This document shows, one piece after another, positions 11,334 through 21,385 of a DNA stretch of 64,000 bases. Numbering within the stretch: the first letter of the stretch is position 1; the number at the start of each line of letters is the position of its first letter. The stretch is from Pelobates cultripes (Eukaryota; Chordata; Amphibia; Anura; Pelobatidae), in the NCBI GenBank assembly GCA_933207985.1, contig OW240920.1:127977628-128041627 (forward strand). Reading direction: 5' to 3'. The notes beneath the pieces are model-generated. The model was given only the letters and a program-made list of their open reading frames with translations. It did not search any database and had not been told where the DNA came from. A program made the position numbers and the translations under genes.

Positions 11334-11976
11334 GACAATGTAACAGAGCAGCAGGAAATGCTATCAGAATGCTTGGTTGTATAGGGAGAGGTATAAGCAG
11401 TAGAAAGAGGGAAGTGCTCATGCCATTGTACAGAACACTGGTGAGACCTCACTTGGAGTATTGTACGCAGTACTGGAGAACATATCTCCAGAAGGATATT
11501 GATACTTTAGAGGGAGTTCAGAGAAGGGCTACTAAACTGGTTCATGGATTGCAGGATAAAATTTACCAGGAAAGGTTAAAGGATCTTAACATGTATAGCT
11601 TGGAGGAAAGACGAGACAGGGGGGATATGATAGAAACATTTAAATACATAAAGGGGATCAACACAGTAAAGGAGGAGACTATATTTAAAATAAGAAAAAC
11701 TACCACAACAAGAGGACATAGTCTTAAATTAGAGGGGCAAGGGTTTAAAAATAATAACAGGAAGTATTACTTTACTGAGAGGGTAGTGGATGCATGGAAT
11801 AGCCTTCCAGCTGGAGTGGTAGAGGTTAACACAGTAAAGGAGTTTAAGCATGCGCGGGATAGGCATAAGGCTATCCTAACTATAAGATAAGGTCAGGGAC
11901 TAATGAAAGTATTTAGTAAATTGGGCAGACTAGATGGGCCGAATGGTTCTTATCTGCCGTCACATTCTATGTTTCT
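11334..11976 (+). pseudogene. CR1/Rex1-type LINE, C-terminus of ORF2 and 3' UTR
   Basis: The frame to 11890 encodes the tail of a CR1-group reverse transcriptase (LYRTLVRPHLEYC, LEGVQRRATKLVHGL, RDRGDMIETFKYIKG, VVDAWNSLPAGVVEVN). The 3' UTR ends GACTAGATGGGCCGAATGG...CACATTCTATG, which recurs at 46048-46097. The start is cut by the retroviral LTR. The 3' end coincides with resumption of gypsy sequence, so the LINE tail forms the right edge of the composite insertion. Confidence 0.85.
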
Positions 11977-12889
11977 TTTTTGTCTCAAAGAAAGAAGGGG
12001 TTTACGTTCCTGTATAGCCTATCGGGGTCTAAACATAATCATATACGCAACAATTAACCGATACCATTGATAACTGAGTTGTTTGACACGTTGAAAGGTG
12101 CATGAATTTTCACTAAACTAGATCTGAGCGATGCATACAACTTAGTACGTATCAAAGAGGGAGATGAATGGAAGACCGCTTTCAACACATGATATGGTCA
12201 TTACGAGTATGCAGTTATGCCATTCGGCTTATGTAATGCTCCAGCTGTCTATCAAGACTTTATGAATGACGTACTAAGGGACTACTTACAGGAATTCGTA
12301 ATAGTCTATTTGGACGACATTTTAATATATTCTAAGAACGTAGAGGAATACCATGATCATGTTAAACAAATCCTATCCAAGTTATTGGAAAACGGACTAT
12401 ACTGTAAATTGGAAAAGTGCCTGTTTGACAAGAGCAAGATGCACTTTTTAGGGTATATTATTTAGGTTCTGGGTTTCAGATGGACCCAAAGAAGCTTGAG
12501 GCTATACTTAATTGGCCTCTACAAGTTGGTTTAAAATCCATGCAACATTTCTTGGGCTTTGTCAATTATTATAGGAGGTTCATAAAAGGTTTTTCTTCTA
12601 TTACGGCACCTATCACGTCCATGACCAAAAGAGGGAGATCACACCAACAGTGGACTCCAGAGGCCACTGCTACTTTTGAAAGCTTTCTCTTCAGCGCCAA
12701 TATTGGCTCATCCTGACCCATCTTGCCCTTTACTGTTAGAGTTCGATGCATCTGAGACAGGTGTAGGGGCTGTTCTATCTCAGAGACCGTTGGATGACTT
12801 ACCCCTACATCCTTGTGGTTTTTATTCCAAGAAATTGCCAGAAACGGAAAGAATAATTGGCTTTACTTCTCTAAAGGAATGGCAACATG
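11977..12889 (+). pseudogene. Ty3/gypsy pol fragment 2: reverse transcriptase and RNase H start
   Basis: The reading resumes where fragment 1 stopped and shows the palm motifs [16 protein letters not shown] and [12 protein letters not shown] (catalytic YLDD, about 12307). The thumb follows ([21 protein letters not shown]), then connection and RNase H start (PLLLEFDASETGVGAVLSQ, then GFYSKKL). Stops near 12192, 12463 and 12714 and shifts between frames show it is dead. It is cut at a TA (12890-12891) by a Tc1 transposon, and the same sentence of protein continues at 14456. Confidence 0.85.
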
Positions 12890-12891
12890 TA

Positions 12892-14453
12892 CAGGGAGTG
12901 CAGAATTATTAGGCAAATGAGTATTTTGACCACATCATCCTCTTTATGCATGTTGTCTTACTCCAAGCTGTATAGGCTCAAAAGCCTACTACCAATTAAG
13001 CATATTAGGTGATGTGCATCTCTGTAATGAGAAGGGTGTGGTCTAATGACATCAACACCCTATATCAGGTGTGCATAATTATTAGGCAACTTCCTTTCCT
13101 TTGGCAAAATGGGTCAAAAGAAGGACTTGACAGGCTCAGAAAAGTAAAAAATAGTGAGATATCTTGCAGAGGGATGCAGCACTCTTAAAATTGCAAAGCT
13201 TCTGAAGCGTGATCATCGAACAATCAAGCGTTTCATTCAAAATAGTCAACAGGGTCGCAAGAAGCGTGTGGAAAAACCAAGGCGCAAAATAACTGCCCAT
13301 GAACTGAGAAAAGTCAAGCGTGCAGCTGCCACGATGCCACTTGCCACCAGTTTGGCCATATTTCAGAGCTGCAACATCACTGGAGTGCCCAAAAGCACAA
13401 GGTGTGCAATACTCAGAGACATGGCCAAGGTAAGAAAGGCTGAAAGACGACCACCACTGAACAAGACACACAAGCTGAAACGTCAAGACTGGGCCAAGAA
13501 ATATCTCAAGACTGATTTTTCTAAGGTTTTATGGACTGATGAAATGAGAGTGAGTCTTGATGGGCCAGATGGATGGGCCCGTGGCTGGATTGGTAAAGGG
13601 CAGAGAGCTCCAGTCCGACTCAGACGCCAGCAAGGTGGAGGTGGAGTACTGGTTTGGGCTGGTATCATCAAAGATGAGCTTGTGGGGCCTTTTCGGGTTG
13701 AGGATGGAGTCAAGCTCAACTCCCAGTCCTACTGCCAGTTCCTGGAAGACACCTTCTTCAAGCAGTGGTACAGGAAGAAGTCTGCATCCTTCAAGAAAAA
13801 CATGATTTTCATGCAGGACAATGCTCCATCACACGCGTCCAAGTACTCCACAGCGTGGCTGGCAAGAAAGGGTATAAAAGAAGAAAATGTAATGACATGG
13901 CCTCCTTGTTCACCTGATCTGAACCCCATTGAGAACCTGTGGTCCATCATCAAATGTGAGATTTACAAGGAGGGAAAACAGTACACCTCTCTGAACAGTG
14001 TCTGGGAGGCTGTGGTTGCTGCTGCACGCAATGTTGATGGTGAACAGATCAAAACACTGACAGAATCCATGGATGGCAGGCTTTTGAGTGTCCTTGCAAA
14101 GAAAGGTGGCTATATTGGTCACTGATTTGTTTTTGTTTTGTTTTTGAATGTCAGAAATGTATATTTGTGAATGTTGAGATGTTATATTGGTTTCACTGGT
14201 AATAATAAATAATTGAAATGGGTATATATTTGTTTTTTGTTAAGTTGCCTAATAATTATGCACAGTAATAGTCACCTGCACACACAGATATCCCCCTAAC
14301 ATAGCTATAACTAAAAACAAACTAAAAACTACTTCCAAAAATATTCAGCTTTGATATTAATGAGTTTTTTGGGTTCATTGAGAACATGGTTGTTGTTCAA
14401 TAATAAAATTAATCCTCAAAAATACAACTTGCCTAATAATTCTGCACTCCCTG
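12892..14453 (+). mobile_element. Tc1-like DNA transposon, DD37E spacing
   Basis: 1562 bp flanked by TA at 12890-12891 and 14454-14455. Terminal inverted repeats begin CAGGGAGTGCAGAATTATTA, with an exact complement at the right end. A second, subterminal copy of the TTAGGCAA/TTGCCTAA pair lies near 13083 and 14245. One transposase frame fills the centre. The high preservation suggests a recent insertion. The interrupted gypsy frame is restored exactly when the element plus one TA is skipped. Confidence 0.95.
13109..14125 (+). pseudogene. Tc1-like transposase (DD37E), one early stop
   Basis: The natural start is probably ATG at 13109 (GQKKDLTGSEK), but codon 13 at 13145-13147 is TAA. From 13148 to the stop at 14123-14125 the frame is open for about 325 codons. 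An N-terminal paired-type helix-turn-helix region (STLKIAKLLKRDHRTIKRFI) binds the inverted repeats. The catalytic triad is LWTDEMRVS (D), FMQDNAPSH (D) and PDLNPIENLW (E). I count 37 residues between the second D and the E. Tc1 proper has 34; DD37E spacing is known from the TRT group of Tc1-like elements. Only the early stop appears to inactivate it, unless translation starts downstream. Confidence 0.9.
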
Positions 14454-14455
14454 TA

Positions 14456-14852
14456 TTAGAGGGGTCTACCATACTGGTTACTATTCTTACCGACCACAAA
14501 ACATATATTATTTTGGGGAGGCTAAGAAAATGAATGATAGACAGGCTCGGTGGTCTCTATTTTTATCGCATTTTAATTACAGGGTGATGTAGAGACCTGG
14601 GTCCCGTCAGTTTGAACCCTAATCCTTTACCGAACCCATCATACCTGCTTAATGCATTTTAGCCACAACTAAAACAGTAGTCAGTTCGGATCTGATAGAA
14701 AAGTTAGACAAGCTTCAGGATCAGTCATGCTTACCTATCCCTTCTGACAAGTTATACGTACGTCCAGTTCATAGAGAAAAGGTATTGTCGCTTATGCATG
14801 ATGCCAAGACGGCTGGTCATCCTGGTATACAAAAGACCAAGTCTCTTCTAGC
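14456..14852 (+). pseudogene. Ty3/gypsy pol fragment 3: RNase H end and integrase zinc region
   Basis: It starts in register with the end of fragment 2 (LEGSTILVTILTDHK; D of the RNase H site at about 14492) and passes into a spacer. An integrase N-terminal region follows (YVRPVHREKVLSLMHDAKTAGHPGIQKT), which carries the first histidines of the HHCC motif. Stops at 14530-14532 and near 14590 break it. A hAT element inserted at CTTCTAGC (14845-14852) ends this piece. Confidence 0.8.
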
Positions 14853-16154
14853 CAGTGGCGAAACTACCGCGGTCGCGGGTCCTGCCAGCTGAGTAATATG
14901 GCCCCGGCCCGCGCGGTGTTACCGCCGGGGCCGCATTGAAGGGGCCCATCGCTATGTAATTCCAGGGGGGCGGTCAGCGCTTTAACGGCGCGACCGGGCC
15001 CCTTCTAATAATGTCAGAGGCTGGGAGGAAGTGACTGCCCCAGCCACTTCCTCCCAGCAAGCACTGGGAGCCGAGCGGGAGGAAGGAGAGGGAGTCAGAG
15101 TGGGAATTCTGACTCCCATCATCCTGAGCCACCACTGGATCCCAGGGAAAGGTATGTGTGTCTGTATGTGAGTGTATGTATGTCTGTGTGTCTGTGTGTG
15201 TGTGTCTGTATGTGAGTGTGTGTGTGTCTGTATGTGTGTGTACGTCGGTCTGTATGTCTGTGTGTTTATGTCTGTCTGTGTGTCTGTATGTGAGTGTGTG
15301 TCTGTACGTGAGTGTGTGTATGTCTGTCTGTGTGTCTGTATGTGTGTGTATGTCTGTATGTCTTGCTGTCTGTATGTCTGTCTGTGTGTCTGTATGTGAG
15401 TGAGTGTGTGTCTGTATGTGAGTGTGTGTATGTCTGTGTGTGTGTATGTCTGTCTGTATTGTATGTCTGTCTGTGTGTCTGTATGTGATTGTGTGTGTGT
15501 CTGTGAGTGTGTGTATGTCTGTGTTTCTGTATGTGAGTGTGTGTATGTCTATCTGTCTGTGTCTGTATGTGTGTGTGTGTGTGTCTGTCTGTGTGTGTGT
15601 GTGTGTGTCTGTATATGTGTGTATGTCTGTCTGTGAGTGTGTGTAAGTCTGTGTTGCTGTATGTGAGTGTGTGTCTGTCTGTATGTGAGTGTGTGTATGT
15701 CTGTCTGTATGTATCTATATGTGTGTCTGTATGTCTCTGTGTGTGTGTGTCTGTCTGTGTCTATGTGTGTGTATGTCTGTGTCTATGTGTGTGTATGTCT
15801 GTCTGTGTCTGTATGTCTGTGTGTCTGTGTGTATGTCTGTGTGTATGTCTGTGTGTCTCTATGTATGTATGTGTGTCTATGTCTGTGTGTGTGTATGTCT
15901 GTCTGTGTCTGTATGTATGTGTCTCTGTGTGTGTATGTGTTTGTATGTATGTGTGTGTTTGTATGTATGTCTGTATGTGTGTGTGCCTGTATGTGTGTGT
16001 CTACATGTGTATCTATTTGCATGTGGGGGGAGGGGGTAACGTATGGGAGAGGGACGACAGACATATGGGAGGAGGGTGGCGGGGGGGTTGATTTACAAGG
16101 GGGGCCCAGGGCAATTTTCACACAGGGGCCCCGTGGTTTATAGTTACACCTCTG
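14853..16154 (+). mobile_element. Non-autonomous hAT element with internal minisatellite
   Basis: It is flanked by a perfect 8-bp duplication CTTCTAGC (14845-14852 and 16155-16162), the length typical of hAT transposons. Termini are CAGTGGCGAAACTACC and the complement of CAGAGGTGTAACTATA, a hAT-style CAG end. There is no transposase. The interior is GC-rich (14870-15130) and then an 870-bp tandem array. Two other elements at 43540 and 53507 share the plan of GC-rich head, GGTA motif, TG-rich array. Confidence 0.9.
15153..16022 (+). repeat. TGTCTGTATG-type minisatellite
   Basis: An irregular tandem array of TGTG, TGTC, TGTA and TGAG tetramers (typical run TGTCTGTATGTGAGTGTGTG) fills about 870 bp. 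The long open frames across it, made of C, V, Y, M and S, are a product of the repeat and not of selection. The array is confined to the hAT element. Confidence 0.95.
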
Positions 16155-16162
16155 CTTCTAGC

Positions 16163-16680
16163 TAAACGTTTCTGGTGGCCCTCCTACAAGAAGGATGTCC
16201 GAGAATATGTCCTTGCTTGTAGCATATGTTCTGCAACAAGAACTCCACGCAAAAAAATATGTGGTTTACTCATGCTATTGCCTATTCCGACTAAACCATG
16301 GTCTAGTATAGCTATAGATTTTGTGGTAGACTTACTGACTTCAGAAAACAAAACCGTTGTGTTAACCATCATTGACAGATTTTCCAAAATGACTCATCTC
16401 ATACCTTTGGCTAAGTTACCTTCCTACTCTGAACTAGCCACATTGTTCATAAGAGAGGTCATCCGGTTACATGGGTTACCTACTGATTTAGTCTCGGACA
16501 GGGGCCCACAATTTATTTCCCGATTCTGGAAGGCATTCTGTAACCAATTAGGTATACAAATGAATTTTACTTCCTCATATCATCCCCAGTCTAATTGTGC
16601 TACCGAGAGAATGAACCAATCCCTTGAACAATACCTTCAATGGTTTACTTCCGAATATCAAGACGACTGGGAAGAAGACC
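16163..16680 (+). pseudogene. Ty3/gypsy pol fragment 4: integrase core
   Basis: It continues from the hAT target site (LAKRFWWPSYKKDVREYVLACSICSATR: the CxxC of the zinc domain). The catalytic core follows: IAIDFVVDL (D), LVSDRGPQFISRFW (D) and HPQSNCATERMNQSLEQYL (E). The spacing is that of Ty3/gypsy integrases. It ends abruptly at about 16680 (YQDDW), where unrelated LTR-like sequence begins, so the C-terminal domain and the element's own 3' LTR are not evident. Confidence 0.85.
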
Positions 16681-17000
16681 CGTGGAGGTTGATGTGGGAA
16701 ACCCTGGGGATTTAGTGGCTGGCTTTGGGTACAAAGGGAACAGAGTCCCTTCCCATGCTATGGCCCCCTTAGAGGGGGAGGATCCTGGGAGGTGATCTTG
16801 CATGCTTTGTGTGATACACCCCTTGCATGGGGTATGTATAATAGCCGTGTGTGGCCAATAAAATTGTGTTGTACCTCCAGAACTAGGTCTTGTCCAGTTA
16901 CTGGGGGGAAAATGGGTCTTGTTGCACTTTAGGTGGTTCCTGACCGGCTGAAGGAAGGGAATTAGCGGAGGTAGCTGATCGGGTTACCTGGAGTCCACTT
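16681..17000 (+). repeat. LTR fragment, family A
   Basis: TGTGTGATACACCCCTTGCATGGGG, a TATA-like GTATGTATAATAG and GTGTGGCCAATAAAATTG (polyadenylation signal) form a compact promoter-to-polyA block. A clear relative is at 49480-50510 with the same order. The adjoining GGGAAACCCTG is also shared. It looks like a 5'-truncated LTR. Whether it belonged to the interrupted gypsy element cannot be decided. Confidence 0.6.
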
Positions 17001-17304
17001 AAAGTGTGTCATTAGACGATGTGAAAAGTGCACTGACGGCACAAGTGCTCTGTGCATGGGCAACCTTGAGTGGGCTAGCTAGTAAGGTGTTCAGAATACC
17101 AAGCTGACCCCCCCAACTCCCTTCCAGGCTATGTCCCTTTTACAGGTAATCTGCAAATTTCCAACTGTAAAGTCAATATCACTGAGCTATAAAAATAACT
17201 AACTTGATAACTTGACCTTGTTAGCTTCTAAAGTGGCGGGAGTAAGGGAATATACTTTTAAATAGTTTAAGGCAAGTTCTTTTTTGTATTTGATAAAAGC
17301 CATC
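17001..17304. other. Unassigned sequence
   Basis: About 300 bases between the LTR fragment and a retroposon. I see no gene, repeat end or regulatory motif. Confidence 0.4.
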
Positions 17305-18393
17305 CTTGGGCAGCGGGGCCTGAGTCGCAAGCCGGCCAGACATGTTCACTGGGAGCTCCTGCCAGCACAAACTTTAAATCAACTAAACCCACATAAAAAT
17401 AGTGGCAAAAGGCTCAGAAACTAACTCAACAGGCATCTCAAATGACAGGGATACAGAAGATCCCAAACTACTTGCTCTTGAAAGAGTATTTTACCTTCTG
17501 GCCTTGCGGCCTACCAGGATTGCGGGCCCTACGGCTAGGGGAGGTGACTGATCTCCTGCTTACTTTCTTAGAGAACAGCCACAGACACCCCCCTCCCCCC
17601 CTGGACTACTTGCCTCCGAAGCCTGAAAGCGGCGGAGTCTCAGACCGCGTGGCGGATCAAAGATGGCCACCATACGGACTGCCTAGACTGGGCACGGGGC
17701 TTTGAGGCCAGATTTGAAACGCTGTGCCGAGATTTCTGGACCCGCAGAGCCAGCAGATCCAGCACTCCTATCTCACCTACCCAACTCCACCGCAGAAAGT
17801 AGATGTCTGTCACGGCAGCACTGCTGGGAAACCTGTCACTGTGCCAAAGGAGGGAATGCGGAGGCGGGTACCTCAGACACTGCCATATCGCCGAACGCCC
17901 AGTCATCCCTCAAGGCACAACCTGCATTGGCCTAAGAACGGCAAAAGAGGTCCTCACGCCCAATGCTCACGACCTAATAAGGCTCCTACCCAGCGTGATG
18001 TGAGGACACAGGCAATGGAGAGACCCGCGCAGGGCCAGCAAACACCACAACATCCCCGACAACCTACCTCAAGATCTCGCAGCTGTTTCTCTGTGGGGCA
18101 CACTTGAGGGGGCCATGTCCACGCCCGCAACCTGCAAGGTGGTATGGGACACACTCGGCAACGCCGAACACGAGCACCGAGAGACTCTGGCCAGGCAGAT
18201 GGCTCTTATTCTGTCAGTGTGGCACGGGAGCGCATCCCCACTTGGGGCCTAGCACTAATAGGCATTGGCTAAACAGCCTCATGCAGGCCCTCTAGTGTAA
18301 AGTTTTATTTTAAGGGCTTAAGATAATTGATTTGCGGCTCTACCATAGGCAACACCTTTACTAGTCTCGATTCTCCCTCTGTTTGATTTGTTG
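17305..18393 (+). mobile_element. Non-autonomous retroposon, copy A
   Basis: It begins GCGGGGCCTGAGTCGCAAGC and is similar over about 1 kb to the segment at 21579-23177. Shared blocks include GGAGCTCCTGCCAGCAC, CTGGACCCGCA, CAAAGGAGGGAATGCGGAGG and GGCATTGGCTAA. The GC-rich start resembles a LINE 5' UTR. Open frames of 60-130 residues here match no domain I know. The 3' end is lost or obscured at the foldback element that follows. Confidence 0.65.
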
Positions 18394-18738
18394 AAACAAG
18401 GGGGGGTGGCTGCATTCACCTGAACATGCATAAATGGGGTGATGCTGGGGGCCAAATTATACAATACACAAGATCCAGCGCACTCACCTATCCACTAAAC
18501 AGCAACTTCAATGTTGACAGATTTTATTTGTTTTTTTTTTAAAAACACCTAATGTAGGCAAAAATAATGGGGGTTTAGTTACATTATATGATCATACATA
18601 GCAAATAAAATCTGTTAACATTAAAGTTGCTGTTTAGTGGATAGGTGAGTGCGCTGGATCTTGTGTATTGTATTATTTGGCCCCCAGCAGCACTCCCATT
18701 TATGCATGTTCAGGTGAGTGCAGCCACCCCCCTTGTTT
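18394..18738. repeat. Foldback element with about 130-bp arms
   Basis: The left arm at 18394-18531 and the right arm at 18602-18738 are inverted copies: for example TAAACAGCAACTTCAATGTT against AACATTAAAGTTGCTGTTTA, and both hold a 20-base stretch around CTATCCACTAAACAGC. The AT-rich loop is about 70 bp. It has no coding content and is probably a non-autonomous DNA transposon. Confidence 0.85.
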
Positions 18739-18959
18739 AATATATTTATATTTGGGAGTCTAGCCAACGCCTTGGTTTTGCACCATCCCTGTCACAGGTG
18801 CCTCATCCCATGGTCCTATTTAGCCTTGCACTGCAGAGAGCCCCAGATAGATTTTTTTCCCCAAGTAAGTGGGTTAATCTCATAAGAGCAGACATTAGGC
18901 TGTTAGTGTAGGACCTGCCAAAGATGGGGTACATTGACGTTGTGGCAGGCTTCTGCAAT
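18739..18959. other. Unassigned spacer
   Basis: No gene or clear repeat boundary seen. Confidence 0.4.
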
Positions 18960-19725
18960 GTAAGATTATATCAGCACATCTCTTGGTGAGCCTTGAGTGC
19001 TTTGGGGATGCGAAAGCATGAGTCAAGCCCTGCTTGCTTGGGGATCAATAAGGTCGCTAGTAGCCTCCTGCAATAGTGTGGCAGCTCCTGGTTCACAACC
19101 GATTCGGGCACTCCCCTGATCCGTAGGTTTCTGGCTTTAGTTTTGTCCTCCATTCCCGCTAGTTGTGCTGTCAGCGTTGCACATTGCTTTTGTAAGAGTC
19201 CCAGAGCTGTGTGCGTAGCCGCCTGTGCCATCCTTGTGCTCCCGAGGGATTCCTCAATGGAGACCACGTGGCCTGAAAGCGTGGAGATTTCCCCACGGAC
19301 AAGCGCCATATCGGCGTCGAACATCGCCTTGTGTTCTGCGTTAATGCTTTTATATCAGCTTTCGTGCCGGGTGCTGCGTCACCTAGGTCTTTAGGCTGCT
19401 GAAATGTAGTTTGTTGGGGACTTGGAAGGAATCAGAGACCCTGTCTTCGTCTGAGGATTGTGGGGTAAAGACCTCCATCGGCGCCATCTTGCCGGGTTCT
19501 TGCCGCTGAGACAGGCGCATAAAAGTGCCGATATCTTTTGACCCCGAACCAGGATCTGCTCTGCTCTTCTTTGTTTTTTTCCCCATAGTGTAGGACGCTC
19601 TATGGATCTGATTGTTGGGTCCCAGAGGTTAATTATGTCGCTGTATTATCCTTTCTTTCGAATCTCACGTTAAGAGCTGCAGTGAAGTGCGACTTGCTCT
19701 TTCAGGCGCTTGCTCCGCCCCCATA
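18960..19725 (-). pseudogene. L1-like ORF1 fragment with 5' UTR
   Basis: On the minus strand an ATG at 19584-19586 starts MGKKTKKSRADPGSGSK. After a frame change a coiled-coil-like segment follows (heptads in LVRGEISTLSGHVVSIEESL, LLQKQCATLTAQLAGMEDK), then the start of the RNA-binding domain KARNLRIRGVPESV. That order is typical of L1/Tx1-type ORF1 nucleic-acid chaperones. The putative 5' UTR begins near GGGGGCGGAGCAAGCGCC (complement at about 19700-19720). The copy is truncated at about 18960 inside the RNA-binding domain. Confidence 0.75.
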
Positions 19726-20357
19726 TTATTTTGTTTTACTCTATTAAGCATCCATGTAAGCAAAAACCATGGCGTATAAGCTAATGATCTTTTTGTTTTT
19801 CATATTATGCCTACTATGAATAACATCCTGCATGTCCTTTTACTATTAATCCTTGCCTAGCAACTGTTTAGCTATATATATTAGCATGTAATTTTGTAAG
19901 CTATACCCATAAGCATTGTGCCTACTTCACCTAACATGCAGGAGCTTAATCTAACGAATCCCACACCTGATATACCTGGTCTAAGATATGTTGAGACACA
20001 CCCTTGTTCATAGGCGTGAAGCAACAGTTAACCAATGTATATGATTCTAATATAGCAACAGGTATCTCAGCACTAGTGAGTTTCACATTCCATATATAGG
20101 CTATAATAGACCATGTTTAAATAACCGATGCTAACAAAATGTTAAATGATTCAACTCTACAAATGTTCACGCAAAAGTTCAGCATGGTTTGTATCTTCAC
20201 GTATGTTAATTATAATATAAAATTGTGCACGTTCACTCTACTACCCCAATTGTAAAGACTGATATGATACCAGAGGATTGCCGTTGGGGTACCTCAGGCT
20301 TGTATGTACCTATCTTATGCACTGCAAAAATATAATAAATAAATAAATAAATAAAAA
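19726..20357 (+). repeat. Possible LINE 3' UTR with AAAT-rich tail
   Basis: AT-rich non-coding sequence ending in ATAATAAATAAATAAATAAA (about 20331-20354), a retroposon-like tail on the plus strand. It abuts the 5' end of the minus-strand L1 fragment head to head. It may be the other half of an inverted insertion or a separate element. Confidence 0.35.
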
Positions 20358-21381
20358 CCATCTCCTCCTAAGAGTCTTTTTTTATTCTTCCATTATTTAA
20401 CCCCTTTATGATATGGGATACAGAAAACCCCATTTTATTGGGAGTTGTGGCATGTGTCGTGAAACGGTTAAGCAGACAAATCTTAAACACACCAGGTAGC
20501 GCTGGGCAAATTTCACACGCCACCATGCAAAGACCTTTGCCCATTTCTGTAAACCCCTTTTTAATATTTCTGTTTGGAGTGTGGACTGAAGGGAGAGCAT
20601 GTTGCAAGATATGGCACGGACGGAATGGGTTAATCTGGCATCTGGACAAGGTTCTCACCAATGGTTTTGTGATGTTCTACTACTTGAGAGTAATAAACAA
20701 CATTTGAATAGTCATCTGACAGAGTCAGCTGGTTGGGGACAAATATTTTTCACATAGAATTTCCAATGAAAGAAACTGCTTCGGTTACCTATAATTTGCA
20801 TTTCTAACCAATAAGGCTTTTTCCTAATCCAGATTATACCCACCTGGGGAATATCGCATTTCTAATAATTCTATACAGCATAATCAGTATAAAAAACAAA
20901 TTTCTTCCTTCAGCAGAGAGAGAGCAGTCATATAGAGATCGCATGTCTACTGTCCTAAAGATACTGTGGTATGGTTACCTATAACGTGCAGTCCCAACAA
21001 TTAATATTTTTAGATTAATCCACTTTAAGTACACCAAGAAGATATCAGATTGCTAATTCTCATTTTACCATTTAATTGCGTCAAAGAAAACCTTTTATTT
21101 TTCATTGACATCGAAAATAAAGGATAACATGTATTATACCCTACATGTAGTATATTGTAATGCATACATCTAATGATTGTCCCTTTTCATTGCCTCTCCT
21201 GTTTTACCCTTGATTTATGTGAGTTGACATATTTAGGCCCTCTTTGGTCAGGTGAAACTCTTGTGTGGTCAAACAGAGTAATGAGTTCAATAATCCGCAA
21301 GACATGTATACGTTTTAAACCACAGTCCAAACAGGTTTAAGCAGTTCAGAATTTAAATGGTCTAATATACGGTATTCTTGT
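20358..21381. other. Unassigned AT-rich sequence
   Basis: No gene, RNA or recognisable repeat end seen. The open frames near 20400-20700 overlap on both strands and match nothing I recognise. Confidence 0.5.
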
Positions 21382-21385
21382 TTAA

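Larger units (their letters stand above)
2163..11976 (+). mobile_element. 9.8-kb composite insertion: 5'-truncated endogenous retrovirus joined to CR1-type LINE 3' end
   Basis: This block splits the gypsy reverse transcriptase. The hexamer GTTTCT occurs at both edges (2157-2162 and 11971-11976), and the gypsy reading is nearly seamless once the block is skipped. From left to right it holds retroviral matrix (no 5' LTR), the rest of gag-pol-env, a 3' LTR at 10911-11329, then at once a CR1-type LINE coding tail and 3' UTR ending at the right edge. A 5'-truncated left end with a LINE tail at the right end is the signature of LINE-mediated insertion. The hexamer could also be partly LINE tail sequence, so the exact duplication is uncertain. 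Confidence 0.65.

Noticed and set aside
15158..16143. Several long open frames rich in C, V, Y and S (up to 184 codons)
   Set aside because: They are translations of the TG-rich minisatellite in all frames; no unique sequence or start context.
17724..18107. 127-codon and overlapping frames in GC-rich retroposon
   Set aside because: Not conserved in frame between copies A and B, and no domain recognised.
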